A program made the position numbers and the translations under genes. Under the pieces are notes generated by a model. It made no database searches. It had not been told where the DNA came from and was given only the letters and a program-made list of their open reading frames with translations. DNA of 64,000 nt from assembly GCA_016933955.1 (NCBI GenBank), contig JAFGTT010000026.1:62001-126000 (forward strand), in the 5' to 3' direction. Of this stretch, positions 7,562-16,441 are shown piece by piece. Each line of letters opens with the position of its first letter. Positions within the stretch are counted from its first letter, which is position 1. This stretch comes from Candidatus Zixiibacteriota bacterium. GTDB lineage: Bacteria; Zixibacteria; MSB-5A5; GN15; PGXB01.

Positions 7562-10357
7562 ATGAATAACTCCGGTAAATGGAATCCCGGTCTCTTCAGT
7601 TCCAATCTGTCGCAATTCTGTGTTATTGATATCGGGAGCACCACCACCAAGGCCATCCTTTATGTCAGGGACGGCGATTGGCATTTCTACCGCCGGGAAA
7701 AACCGACCACGGTCGAGAAACCATACGAGGATGTCACTTTCGGGGTCATCAATGCCTTGAAAGCCCTGGAGGATTTAACCGGGCGTAAACTTCTTAAAAA
7801 CGACCGGCCCGATTTGCCCTGCCTGGCTACCTCAAGCGCCGGTGGCGGCCTGGCGGTCGTGGTGGCCGGACTGGTCCGCGAGGTTACGGCTCGAAGCGCC
7901 GAACGAGTGGCCCTGGGAGCAGGGGCCATTATTCAGAATATTATTGCTTTGGATGATCACCGGACCCCTTATTGGAAAGTCGAACGGCTTAAGGCTCTCC
8001 GCCCCGATATGCTTCTCCTGGCCGGGGGGTTCGATGGAGGATCGATTGATGGTCCCGTTTTTTTGGCGGAAATGCTGAACCAGTCCGGGCTTCGGCCCAA
8101 ACTGAGTCATGATGGCCGACTCCCGGTAATTTATGCCGGAAATATCGATGCCCGCGATTATGTCCGGGAATTACTTGATCGGAATTTCATTTATATCCCG
8201 GTGGCCAATCTTCGTCCCGCCAGTAATAAAGAGAACCTGGAACCGGCCCGCCAGGCCATTCATGATGTCTTCATGGAACATGTTATGTCGCGGGCGCCCG
8301 GCTACGAGACCTTTACCGACTGGATTGCGGCTCCCATCCTGCCAACCCCGGCCGCCGTAAGCCGTCTTCTGACCCTGGTTTCCAAAGACATGCAGGCCCG
8401 TATCCTGGCGATCGATATCGGCGGAGCTACCACCGATGTTTTTACCGCCGAACAGGGTTTCGTATTCCGGACAGTCAGCGCCAATCTGGGAATGAGTTAC
8501 AGTATTATCAATGTTGTCCACCAGGCCGGTCTGGATAAAATCCGTGAACTCCTGGACTTCGAAATAGACTCGAAGGAGTTGCTCGATCGTATCGGCAATA
8601 AGTACCTCCGCCCGACCATCCTGCCCGGTAATATCGAGGATGCCAAAATCGAGGGAGCCGTTGCCTCGGTTGCTATCCGGGAAGCGGTCCGGGAGCATCT
8701 GAAGGTCCTGGAGGGGGTAAAATTGAGCCGCTCCGAAGAAGACCTGGGATGGCATTACCTCAAAAAACGCAAGACGAAAAAAAAGACATCCGATGGCGAA
8801 AGATTATCAATCGATGATTACGATATGATCATCGGCAGCGGCGGGAAACTGTCCCACACCCCGCGCCGAACCGCCGCTGTAATTTTGCTCAATGCGCTCC
8901 GCCCCAAAGGAGTCACCGATCTGGCAGTCGACAGCGCCTTCATGTTTCCTCATCTGGGTATTCTCTCGACCGTCAATGAAAAACTGGCGGTGGAACTTTT
9001 TCATCGATTGGGAGTGGTTCATCTCGGTAAAGCCATTATCCCCGATTCTGAAGAAAAATCCGGCCGCGCCGTGATTTATATCAATCAAACCGGAGAATCC
9101 GGTAATATGGAAACTGAAAAAATCGGCAATGGAGAATTAAAATTCATTCCATCCATGGCCCGCGATAATATTACCATCAATATTAAAACCAAAAAATTTA
9201 AGATTCGGGAGAAACAACTAACCCCGAATCGCCGGGTGGATCATATTATTGTTGATACCCGTCATCAATCAGCCGGCCTGGCAACTGATTATTTCCCCGA
9301 TAATTCGTACCTCTCTCCTGCCGATAGTGACCGTTCGGAACCGGTTACGCAGATACATGACGGTGAGATACGGATTGCGCGGGAAATGGCAATACCAGGT
9401 GAAATACTCTGTCAGCCCGGCGACACAGTCACACCCGAGATGGTTATTGCCAGAAGCACGAGGTTGTTCCTGCGGCCGTTTTTTTTGAATGTCGCCGCTC
9501 ATCTCAAGGTTAACCCCGGAGAACTTGAAAGATATCTTCACAAAAAGATTGGTGATGAAATCATTTCCGGAGAGATCATTGCCGAAAATCGAAATAATAT
9601 CTTCAATCCCCGTATATTCAAATCGCTGGTCGCAGGGAAAGTCGAAAAAATATTGCCCACCGGAACCGTCATAGTCCGTGAGAAACAGGAATATATCAGT
9701 GATATCTGCATAGTCGATGTGGCGCGCGAATTGAAAGTCGATCCCGGAAAATTGAAACCGTATCTTAAATGCGTTGTGGGCCAGGAAATCGAAAAAGATC
9801 AATGGCTGGCTGACGGATATATGTATGGCGGTCATCGAGCGATTGGTTCGCCCATTCGCGGCCGAATCAGGGATATTGATTTGCCGACAGGATTTATAAC
9901 CATTGAGCCGTTACGTGAAGAACTGGATTTGCAGGCCTGGATTCCGGGGCGCATCGAAAGTGTCTCGGCCAAAGGGGCCGTGATTGTCAACCGGGGATTG
10001 AGTATTACCGGCATGTGGGGTAATGGAGGCCAAACATATGGCATACTTTCCTGCAATGTGATCGAGTCGGATCGGATTATTTTCCTGCCGGTACTCAGTC
10101 GAAAAGACCTGGAAAAGTGCCGATCGGAAAAGGTTCGCGGTTTGATCACATGTACTCTCGACCTTCAGGATATTTATGATATCAATCCGAATTTCCCACT
10201 GGTGGTTCTGGAGGGATTCGGTCAAAATTCCATCGATGAGAATATCACGGGGAGAATATCTACCAATAATGGGGCCGGGGTAACTGTTGATGCTACCACC
10301 CAGCTTCGCTCCGGTGTTATAAGACCGCAGGTAATATTCCCTCAGGAGAAAACTTGA
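7562..10357 (+). CDS. Long GlmL/MutL-like ASKHA ATPase with beta-rich C-terminal extension
   Basis: A 931-residue protein whose first 460 residues match the glutamate mutase accessory family GlmL/MutL. These actin-like ATPases are encoded with B12-dependent aminomutases and are thought to handle or reactivate the cobalamin enzyme. Visible motifs are VIDIGSTTTKAILYV (phosphate 1), LATSSAGGGL, LLLAGGFDGG, and LAIDIGGATTDVFTA (phosphate 2, about residues 281-295). Residues 400-520 continue the fold (MIIGSGGKLSHTPRR). From about 600 on there is a long extension of repeated beta-rich modules (PGEILCQPGDTVTPEMVIA; later PGRIESVSAKGAVIVNRGL) resembling barrel-sandwich hybrids. Usual GlmL is about half this length. 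No mutase subunit is nearby. The gene follows the methyltransferase by 6 bases. Confidence 0.75.
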   Translation: MNNSGKWNPGLFSSNLSQFCVIDIGSTTTKAILYVRDGDWHFYRREKPTTVEKPYEDVTFGVINALKALEDLTGRKLLKNDRPDLPCLATSSAGGGLAVVVAGLVREVTARSAERVALGAGAIIQNIIALDDHRTPYWKVERLKALRPDMLLLAGGFDGGSIDGPVFLAEMLNQSGLRPKLSHDGRLPVIYAGNIDARDYVRELLDRNFIYIPVANLRPASNKENLEPARQAIHDVFMEHVMSRAPGYETFTDWIAAPILPTPAAVSRLLTLVSKDMQARILAIDIGGATTDVFTAEQGFVFRTVSANLGMSYSIINVVHQAGLDKIRELLDFEIDSKELLDRIGNKYLRPTILPGNIEDAKIEGAVASVAIREAVREHLKVLEGVKLSRSEEDLGWHYLKKRKTKKKTSDGERLSIDDYDMIIGSGGKLSHTPRRTAAVILLNALRPKGVTDLAVDSAFMFPHLGILSTVNEKLAVELFHRLGVVHLGKAIIPDSEEKSGRAVIYINQTGESGNMETEKIGNGELKFIPSMARDNITINIKTKKFKIREKQLTPNRRVDHIIVDTRHQSAGLATDYFPDNSYLSPADSDRSEPVTQIHDGEIRIAREMAIPGEILCQPGDTVTPEMVIARSTRLFLRPFFLNVAAHLKVNPGELERYLHKKIGDEIISGEIIAENRNNIFNPRIFKSLVAGKVEKILPTGTVIVREKQEYISDICIVDVARELKVDPGKLKPYLKCVVGQEIEKDQWLADGYMYGGHRAIGSPIRGRIRDIDLPTGFITIEPLREELDLQAWIPGRIESVSAKGAVIVNRGLSITGMWGNGGQTYGILSCNVIESDRIIFLPVLSRKDLEKCRSEKVRGLITCTLDLQDIYDINPNFPLVVLEGFGQNSIDENITGRISTNNGAGVTVDATTQLRSGVIRPQVIFPQEKT

Positions 10358-10436
10358 ATGGACCCATTTGCCTTCTTTTGCATTAACAGAAAGCTCTTGC
10401 CGATAAGATAAATGAAAGCTTATAATTAGGACTGTC

Positions 10437-12320
10437 ATGCCGAAAGTTGCTCGCCCCAAGGGACATACTCGCGATTCGACTGAGAATGAAGGCTTTCTCG
10501 CCCTTGACTCTTCTGAAGTGAAAAGGCTGGTGATTATATTACTGATTGCGGTTTTAATTCGGACTATTTATATCTGGCGGCTACAGCAAAGTGTTTTCTT
10601 CGGTAATTACGTTCTCGACAGCCAGGTCATTGACAGCTGGGCGAAACAGATCGCATTTACAAATTTCTGGGGTAACCAGGCCTTTTTTCGGGCTCCGCTC
10701 TATGCCTATATTGTCGCATTTCTGTACAAGATCATAGGCGTTACGCCGTCACCGGTGATTCTGTTGCAGTGCCTTTTGGGAATCGGGACAACGACTCTGA
10801 CCTATTTCTATGCCCGCTACCTGGTCGGAAAAAAGACAGCCTGGATATCGGGTATCATTTTGGCCGCATGGCCCACTCTTGTATATTTCGAGGGTGAATT
10901 GATGATTACCACTCTGGCAGTATTTCTGTTCCTGGCTTCCCTGGTTACTCTGCATCTGGCTCTGAATAAGGGCGGCGTTCGCGATTTCTTTATTGCGGGG
11001 ATTATTCTCGGGCTGGCGGCCATTACCCGTCCAACGATATTGCCCCTGTTAATGACTTTACCCGCATATTATATTTTATCAAAATCCCCCGATCGATATC
11101 GCCAATTACTTCGTCACGGCCTTGTTTATGGGCTTGGCATACTATTACCCATCCTGCCGGTAACAATCCGGAATCTGGTGGTGGCTGATGATCCGGTGTT
11201 TATATCAAGTCAGGGGGGGGCCAATTTCTATATTGGCAACTCGCGCCATGCCGACGGTCTGACGGTGGCTATGCCGGGCACCGGAAATATAACGGAAGAG
11301 CAATATATCGACCAGATTTATTTCCAATCGGTCAAACTGGCCGAACGTGAAACCGGTCAAGATATGACTGATTCCGAGGTTTCATCATTCTGGTTTAAAA
11401 AAGCCTTTGATGATATAATCAGCCGACCGCTTGTATCAATTGGTCTGTTTTTAAAAAAGTGGTACTATTTCTGGCATGGTCAGGAAATTTTTAACAACAA
11501 GTCGCTGTATTTTGCCTCGGATTATTCAATTCTAATGAGATTGACACTCTGGAAACATATTTTGAATTTCCCTTCCGGACTGCTTTTCCCGTTGATGCTG
11601 GCCGGAGGATATATGGCATTGAAAGACAGAAAGAATGTTATTATCCTGATAACCGGAATTGTAATATACTCTCTGGCAGTGGCCCTGTTTTTCGTTTGTT
11701 CCCGGTTCCGTCAACCGATTATTCCAATGGCAATCATTCTGGCCTCATACGCTCTGGTCGGAATAACCGACTATTTTAAGAACCACAACCCGAACTGGAA
11801 AGCGCCCTTGGGTATTTTTCTCGCGGGATTGATCCTGTTTAATCTGGGCGGTAATATAGAATCAACCAGAAACCGTTCGCAGTACGAGAGTATTCTCGGC
11901 ACCGTTTATATGAAGAACGGTATGCCGGAACAGGCTGTCGAGCATTTTGAAAAAGCCTTATCAATAGCTTTCGATAATCAGGGGGCGATCGTGTCGCTTA
12001 GCTATGCCTATGTTCAGGCCGGACGACCCCAGGATGCGGAACGTACTTTTCTCAGGGGAATCACGATGTTCCCGCGTTCATGGCAATTGACTTATAATCT
12101 GGCGACATTATACTATCGCTACGGCAAATACACTAAAGCCAAACCTTACCTTCAAAGTGCCATCGAACTGGATTCTACGAAAATCGACCCGTATATGGGC
12201 CTGGGAGCCATATATGAAGATGAAAATAAACCGGATTCGGCGGCCATGATTTACCGCCTCCTGTTGAAATACCATCCCGACCATACTCCGGCCAGGGAGA
12301 GACTTGAAGCCCTGGAATAA
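10437..12320 (+). CDS. GT39-type membrane glycosyltransferase with C-terminal TPRs
   Basis: A 627-residue polytopic protein. After a short basic N-terminus there are about ten transmembrane helices, with the early luminal motif FFRAPLYAYIVAFLYKIIG after TM1. This is the position where ArnT/PMT enzymes of glycosyltransferase family 39 carry catalytic acidic residues. KPTILPLL-like and GGANFYIGNSRHADGL strings match other lipid-linked-sugar transferases of this superfamily. Residues about 480-627 form three to four TPR repeats (YMKNGMPEQAVEHFEKAL; PYMGLGAIYEDENKPDSAA), presumably periplasmic. It would use a polyprenyl-phosphate sugar donor at the outer face of the inner membrane. The start is ATG 10437 with AGGA 6 bases upstream. 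A G8 run at 11213-11220 lies in the coding sequence. Confidence 0.75.
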   Translation: MPKVARPKGHTRDSTENEGFLALDSSEVKRLVIILLIAVLIRTIYIWRLQQSVFFGNYVLDSQVIDSWAKQIAFTNFWGNQAFFRAPLYAYIVAFLYKIIGVTPSPVILLQCLLGIGTTTLTYFYARYLVGKKTAWISGIILAAWPTLVYFEGELMITTLAVFLFLASLVTLHLALNKGGVRDFFIAGIILGLAAITRPTILPLLMTLPAYYILSKSPDRYRQLLRHGLVYGLGILLPILPVTIRNLVVADDPVFISSQGGANFYIGNSRHADGLTVAMPGTGNITEEQYIDQIYFQSVKLAERETGQDMTDSEVSSFWFKKAFDDIISRPLVSIGLFLKKWYYFWHGQEIFNNKSLYFASDYSILMRLTLWKHILNFPSGLLFPLMLAGGYMALKDRKNVIILITGIVIYSLAVALFFVCSRFRQPIIPMAIILASYALVGITDYFKNHNPNWKAPLGIFLAGLILFNLGGNIESTRNRSQYESILGTVYMKNGMPEQAVEHFEKALSIAFDNQGAIVSLSYAYVQAGRPQDAERTFLRGITMFPRSWQLTYNLATLYYRYGKYTKAKPYLQSAIELDSTKIDPYMGLGAIYEDENKPDSAAMIYRLLLKYHPDHTPARERLEALE

Positions 12321-12324
12321 ACCG

Positions 12325-13542
12325 TCACATTCTGAAAATAACCGATTCACGTTCAAACCATTTGCGACAGAATACCAGCGCCGCCGCCGCCAGAACGGCA
12401 TTGGCCAGAAAAGCTGTTAAAATGAAATTCCACTGGATCGTTCCCGAGATAGCGTCTTTCAGGATTAGGCTGGCATTAAGAACCGGTATCAGTGACATCT
12501 GGTAACTCATCTTGATTCCCGGGAGGAACGAGACAAAGGCCGGTAGGATAATAAACATATTCAGAGCCGTCACATAGCTTTGGGCTTCTTTGAACGATCG
12601 AGCGAAAATCGAAACCGAAAGCAGAATCCCGGCGAATATCCCCGCCAGAGGCAGTACAATCAGGACCATCAAACCGATAGTCTGTAAATCAAGACCGATG
12701 GACAGGTTCTGCGCCAGTTCCCTGAAGACGCCGCTCACCATATGGTTGAGCGAATAGACCATACTGCCCAATGATAAAAAGGCCGCCACAATCCCGGTCA
12801 CCAGGATTACAAAATATTTACCGAGTACGAACTCGCCCCGCGTTGCCGGTGATACCAGCAGGGTTTCCAGGGTCCCGCGCTCTTTCTCTCCGGCGGCCAG
12901 ATCGATCGCCGGGTACATCGCACCCATGAAACACATGATAATAATCAGGTATGGTAAAAGCGCGCCCAGCTCCTTGCCGACCATTTTCTGCGTCGGAGCG
13001 ACATTATTATCTTTGATTTCAAACGGGGTCAGAATTTCTGGAGAGATATCCCGTCCCTCAATCCGGCTGAGGATAATTTTCTCCTTGTACTCTTTCAAAA
13101 TATCCTCGAATTTATCCAGTGAAAAATCCGATTTCATCTCCGCTTTATCATAGAAAATCTTTATCTCGCCGGTCTTTTCTTGATTGATTTTGGCCGCAAA
13201 ATCCTCATCCACAAAAACCAGCAGGTCGATGTCGCCCTTTTTAAGATGATCTACCAGCATTCCCTCACCCAGGCTTGATTCGTCCAGGAGCGTCATACCG
13301 GAATCCGAGGCAATCATCCCGGCCAATTCATCGGGCAAATATTCCGCGCCCTCGATAACCACACGGGAAACTTCTTTCTGAACTTTGGTAATCTGGCTGA
13401 CCATCAGTGATGACAAACCGGTCATCAAAAGCGGAACCGCGACGATCGGCACCAGGAGCATAAACACCAGCGTCCTTCGATCGCGCAGGGTATCCAGCAT
13501 CTCTTTTTTGAATATGGTGATAACGTTACTCGGTCTGATCAT
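12325..13542 (-). CDS. ABC-2 type exporter permease, NatB-like
   Basis: A 405-residue permease. One transmembrane helix (FMLLVPIVAVPLLMTGL) follows a cytoplasmic amphipathic start (VITIFKKEMLDTLRDRRT). Then comes a large extracytoplasmic domain of about 150 residues (DELAGMIASDSGM to TPFEIKDNNVAP), then five more helices. The cytoplasmic signature DLAAGEKERGTLETLLVSP marks the ABC-2/NatB-YhaP family. It is coupled to its ATPase by a 4-base ATGA overlap. NatAB in Bacillus exports sodium; many relatives export other small compounds, so the substrate is left open. The gene converges on the GT39-TPR gene with only 4 bases between their stops. Confidence 0.85.
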   Translation of the reverse strand: MIRPSNVITIFKKEMLDTLRDRRTLVFMLLVPIVAVPLLMTGLSSLMVSQITKVQKEVSRVVIEGAEYLPDELAGMIASDSGMTLLDESSLGEGMLVDHLKKGDIDLLVFVDEDFAAKINQEKTGEIKIFYDKAEMKSDFSLDKFEDILKEYKEKIILSRIEGRDISPEILTPFEIKDNNVAPTQKMVGKELGALLPYLIIIMCFMGAMYPAIDLAAGEKERGTLETLLVSPATRGEFVLGKYFVILVTGIVAAFLSLGSMVYSLNHMVSGVFRELAQNLSIGLDLQTIGLMVLIVLPLAGIFAGILLSVSIFARSFKEAQSYVTALNMFIILPAFVSFLPGIKMSYQMSLIPVLNASLILKDAISGTIQWNFILTAFLANAVLAAAALVFCRKWFERESVIFRM

Positions 13543-14273
13543 TCTGCCCCCACAATCTTTATAAAGGCATCTTCAAGGGTATCGGTGGCGGTTTTTTCCA
13601 GAATCTGGGGAATCGTTCCTTCATAGTAAAGCCGCCCTTTATGGATAATCCCGATTTTATCGCACAGGCGGTGGGCTTCACTCATGATATGGGTCGAAAA
13701 AATGACTGTCTTCCCATCGTCGCGGCAATGGCGGATAAACTGCACAATCGTCCTCGAACTCATCACATCAAGTCCGGTAGTCGGTTCATCGAACACCATT
13801 GTTGGAGGGTCATGAACCACCGACCGGGCAATTGATACCTTTTGTTTCATACCGGTCGAGAGTTTAGCATTGCGGGTATCGGCAAAATCATTCATTTCAA
13901 GCATATCGAAAATAACTCTGGTTCGCTCCGCAATTTGATCTCCGGTCATACCGTAAAGCCGCCCGAAATAGCGGACCATTTCTCGCGGGTTCAAACGCGC
14001 GTATAAACCGGTATTGCCCGACAGAAAGCCGATCTGCGAACGGACCTTCTGCGGATCCCGGACGACATCGACGCCGTTGATCAGGGCGGTCCCAAAACTG
14101 GGCCGCAAGGCCGTCGAGAGCATCCTGAGAGTTGTCGTCTTGCCGGCTCCATTGGGCCCCAGAAGACCATACACCTGGCCCGGCTCACATGTAAACGATA
14201 TTTCATCGACCGCTCGTATTTCACCGCGTTTGCGATCTTTGAAGATTTTGGTTAGTCTCTCGGCTTTTATCAA
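13539..14273 (-). CDS. ABC transporter ATP-binding protein, NatA-like
   Basis: A 244-residue ATPase subunit with all expected motifs: Walker A GPNGAGKTTTLRML (about residues 40-53), Q-loop QIGFLSGNTGLY, signature KLSTGMKQKVSIARSVV, Walker B TMVFDEPTTGLD and the H-loop VIFSTHIM. The order and the MIKAERLTKIF start match NatA-type drug or ion exporters. The start codon is TTG at 14271-14273 with AGGGA 5-6 bases before it; no ATG or GTG lies in a usable position. It is the first gene of a two-gene operon with the permease. Together they form an ABC-2 exporter of unknown substrate. The divergent neighbour is the decayed DsrC-like gene. Confidence 0.9.
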   Translation of the reverse strand: MIKAERLTKIFKDRKRGEIRAVDEISFTCEPGQVYGLLGPNGAGKTTTLRMLSTALRPSFGTALINGVDVVRDPQKVRSQIGFLSGNTGLYARLNPREMVRYFGRLYGMTGDQIAERTRVIFDMLEMNDFADTRNAKLSTGMKQKVSIARSVVHDPPTMVFDEPTTGLDVMSSRTIVQFIRHCRDDGKTVIFSTHIMSEAHRLCDKIGIIHKGRLYYEGTIPQILEKTATDTLEDAFIKIVGAE

Positions 14274-14309
14274 TTTTATCCCTCGCTTTCACCGGAAATT
14301 AATGACTTT

Positions 14310-14590
14310 ATGACTCCAAAATCAACCTTTTTAAGTGGATCACCCCAATTGCGCCGCCATCGACAGTTCGCGGTTTTCGAGGCCTATGAAATGAATATGC
14401 CATCAATGCTTACCGATGAACACTGGCGGATTATTTATTACTTGCGTGACGCCTTCAAAAAGACCGGGGAAATTCCAACTGCTTATGAAACCTGTAAAGC
14501 TAATGAAATGGAATCCAAACGGCTGGAAGAATTTTTTCCAACGGTTATTATCGCGGAACGGTTAAGATCGCCGGCCTGATGGTTAAATAG
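14310..14590 (+). pseudogene. Frameshifted DsrC/TusE-like remnant
   Basis: A decayed half-copy of the tandem DsrC-like gene downstream. The frame from 14310 reads FAVFEAYEMNMPSMLTDEHW, then YYLRDAFKKTGEIPTAYETC, closely matching the second repeat of the intact gene (AIHKAYEMKMPEELNQRHW...). After LEEFFP the frame runs on to nonsense, but shifting by one base restores NGYYRGTVKIAGLMVK and a stop at 14588-14590, where the intact gene has DGYHRGAVKISGLRVR. One base is therefore missing, most likely in the T6 run at 14532-14537. The N-terminal half domain is also degraded or absent. A sequencing error in the homopolymer is possible, but the missing N-terminus favours a true pseudogene. Confidence 0.7.
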
Positions 14591-14925
14591 ACGATCAGTA
14601 TCCGGGCCCATTATTAGGCCATCCCAAGCTTTTTTTTATTATCTGTATAAATCCCTTTTTTAGCCCCATCAGCCCGAAATGCTGTGTCTGAGCAGTTTCT
14701 GCGCCGGGTTATAAAAAAATTGAATCACCTTAATTTTTTCGAATTTAGTTATTGACGGCCGCCAATCCCGATATAATTTGGGTGATCGAAAATCGGTTTT
14801 CCCGGGGTTTATTTTCCGGCCATAAAACCGACAAGGATTAGAGATAGACTTTGCTTTACGCTTTCTCTCCGAATGACATATGGCGAAAAGCAAAAGAATG
14901 AATGAGTCTGAGTAAAAGAGAGAAT
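14591..14925 (+). other. Intergenic region upstream of tandem dsrC-like gene
   Basis: About 335 bases without a gene. A TTATTG/TATAAT pair with a 17-base spacer at 14749-14777 could be the promoter for the downstream gene. A T8 run at 14629-14636 follows weak dyad symmetry and might end transcription from the remnant. I see nothing else. Confidence 0.4.
14749..14777 (+). promoter_or_regulatory. Candidate sigma-70 promoter for the dsrC-like gene
   Basis: TTATTG at 14749-14754, 17 bases, then a perfect TATAAT at 14772-14777. An overlapping TTGACG at 14752 would match -35 better but leaves only a 14-base spacer. It lies about 150 bases upstream of the tandem DsrC-like gene. Confidence 0.4.
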
Positions 14926-15582
14926 ATGGGGATATTCGCGTTCAAGGGTAAATCCTACGCCGTCGATGACGACGGTTTTTTGCTCAATTTCCGCGAATGG
15001 GATGAGAATTTTTCCGAGGGGATGGCTTCCATATCTGAAATCTCCAGGGATCTGACAAAAGAACACTGGGATGTAATTTATTTTATCCGGAACACCTACG
15101 AGAACCTTGGAAAATGTCCTCAGATTTACCTGACCTGTACCGCCAAAAATTTGCATCTTAAAGATCTTAAGGAGCTTTTCCCCGCCGGATACCTCCGCGG
15201 CGCCTGTAAACTGGCCGGGATAACTTACAAAGAAGGTTATATCGCCAATTCCTGGACCGAAATCGAGGCCGGTGCCATAAATCTTGAAGCCCCGGAAAAA
15301 ACCTACCGGGTCGATGTTCGCGGATTTCTGGTCAATCCCTATGATTGGGATGAGCAGTATGCCATCCATAAGGCCTATGAGATGAAAATGCCCGAAGAAC
15401 TGAACCAGCGTCACTGGCAAATAATCCGCTATTTGCGAGAGCAGTATAAAAAGAACCGGGGCGTTCCCACGGTTTATGAAACCTGCCGGGATAACCAGAT
15501 AGAACTGAACGAGTTGGAGGTGTTGTTCCCCGATGGCTATCACCGCGGAGCGGTTAAAATTTCCGGTCTTCGGGTGAGATAA
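14926..15582 (+). CDS. Tandem DsrC/TusE-family sulfur relay protein
   Basis: A 218-residue cytoplasmic protein made of two DsrC/TusE domains. Domain 1 (residues about 1-105) has GFLLNFREWDENFSEGMA, then LTKEHWDVIYFIRNTYENLG and LKELFPAGYLRGACKLAGI. Domain 2 repeats the pattern with GFLVNPYDWDEQYA, LNQRHWQIIRYLREQYK and LFPDGYHRGAVKISGL. DsrC-family proteins carry persulfide on C-terminal cysteines between sulfur enzymes or to tRNA thiolation. Domain 1 keeps the cysteine in the RGACK turn, while domain 2 has Val there, and neither has the terminal cysteine of true DsrC. Domain 1 could thus carry sulfur with domain 2 structural. ATG 14926 fits the family N-terminus (MGIFAFKGK); ATG 14902 is an alternative. 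A remnant copy lies upstream and a cysteine desulfurase-SelD fusion downstream. Confidence 0.8.
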   Translation: MGIFAFKGKSYAVDDDGFLLNFREWDENFSEGMASISEISRDLTKEHWDVIYFIRNTYENLGKCPQIYLTCTAKNLHLKDLKELFPAGYLRGACKLAGITYKEGYIANSWTEIEAGAINLEAPEKTYRVDVRGFLVNPYDWDEQYAIHKAYEMKMPEELNQRHWQIIRYLREQYKKNRGVPTVYETCRDNQIELNELEVLFPDGYHRGAVKISGLRVR

Positions 15583-15731
15583 TTATGGGCGATACTGTTG
15601 TACTTTTTTGCTTGAAATTGAGTATAATTTAAATTAAAAAGGATAATATTTTTAATGACGGCTCATAGAAATGTCTCCATTACTATCTGCCGAGATATAT
15701 GGTTACAAATGCATATCTGGAGGATTGTGCG

Positions 15732-16277
15732 ATGTTCTGTCCCAAATGCCGTTATGAATACAAAAAAGGGATAACTGTCTGTCCCGATTGCGATGTCAAG
15801 CTGGTTGCCAATTTGCCACCCAAAGAAGAGGAGCATGAAGACAAATATGGGGATCTGGTCACGGTTTATGAAACCAGCGACCGATCACGGGTTTTAATCG
15901 CCAAATCATTACTTGAGGATTCCGGAATCGAGTTTTTTGCCCAGGGTAACGGCGTTACCGATCTTTTCGGAGCCAGCCAACTTGGTTTCCAGCCGGTGGC
16001 CGGGCCGGTCCGGTTCAAGGTCCGGGAAGAAGACGAAGATCACGCTTTGGAAGTGCTGGTGGATATGATGGATACGGAAGACGATGAAGATGGATTCGAT
16101 GACGATGATTACGAGGATGAAAATGAAGACGAGGATGAGGACGACGATGATTTTGATCTGGGCGGGAGCCGCAAGAAATTTGTTGATACTGACGACGATG
16201 ATCTAGATGACGATGATGACTATATCGATGATGAAGACGATATTGACTATGTCGATGAGGAGGAGGATCGGTACTGA
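15732..16277 (+). CDS. Zinc-ribbon DUF2007 protein with acidic tail
   Basis: A 181-residue protein in three parts. Residues 1-25 are a CxxC...CxxC zinc ribbon (FCPKCRYEY, then VCPDCDVK). Residues about 40-115 are a DUF2007 domain, the 'putative signal transducing protein' fold (LVTVYETSDRSRVLIAKSLL, then VRFKVREEDEDHALEVLVDM). The last 65 residues are almost entirely Asp and Glu and probably disordered. DUF2007 proteins are widespread and their ligand is unknown. The start is ATG 15732: GGAGG at 15719-15723 sits 8 bases before it, and starting there puts the zinc ribbon at the N-terminus, whereas an in-frame ATG at 15699 lacks a site. Two hairpins follow at 16287 and 16319, so the transcript ends here. 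Confidence 0.8.
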   Translation: MFCPKCRYEYKKGITVCPDCDVKLVANLPPKEEEHEDKYGDLVTVYETSDRSRVLIAKSLLEDSGIEFFAQGNGVTDLFGASQLGFQPVAGPVRFKVREEDEDHALEVLVDMMDTEDDEDGFDDDDYEDENEDEDEDDDDFDLGGSRKKFVDTDDDDLDDDDDYIDDEDDIDYVDEEEDRY

Positions 16278-16286
16278 TTGACATTT

Positions 16287-16301
16287 ACGCCCTTCGGGCG
16301 T
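16287..16301 (+). terminator. Short hairpin after DUF2007 gene
   Basis: ACGCCC/GGGCGT six-pair stem with a TTC loop, followed by only a short T stretch. It lies 9 bases after the stop and probably helps the stronger terminator behind it. Confidence 0.5.
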
Positions 16302-16318
16302 TTGATAATACTTACCAG

Positions 16319-16354
16319 AAAAGCGGATCACCGAAAACGGGATCTGCTTTTTTT
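16319..16354 (+). terminator. Rho-independent terminator
   Basis: A stem of AAAAGCGGATC-type pairing with GATCTGCTTT (one G-T wobble), loop ACCGAAAACGG, then a T7 run at 16348-16354. It separates the DUF2007 transcript from the selenium gene that starts at 16442. Confidence 0.7.
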
Positions 16355-16441
16355 ATTCACATCTCTGTCACTTGCCAAATATATCTCCACATGGTATCTT
16401 GATTGACAATTACAATAAAGAGAATAACCGGAGATAATTGG

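Noticed and set aside
11213-11220. G8 run in the GT39-TPR gene as a phase-variable tract
   Set aside because: Shorter than typical slippage tracts and in a poorly conserved loop; much weaker than the G11 run at 49571.
14809-15543. Minus-strand open frame of 244 codons opposite the tandem DsrC gene
   Set aside because: No family resemblance, no ribosome binding site; the plus strand encodes two clear DsrC domains.
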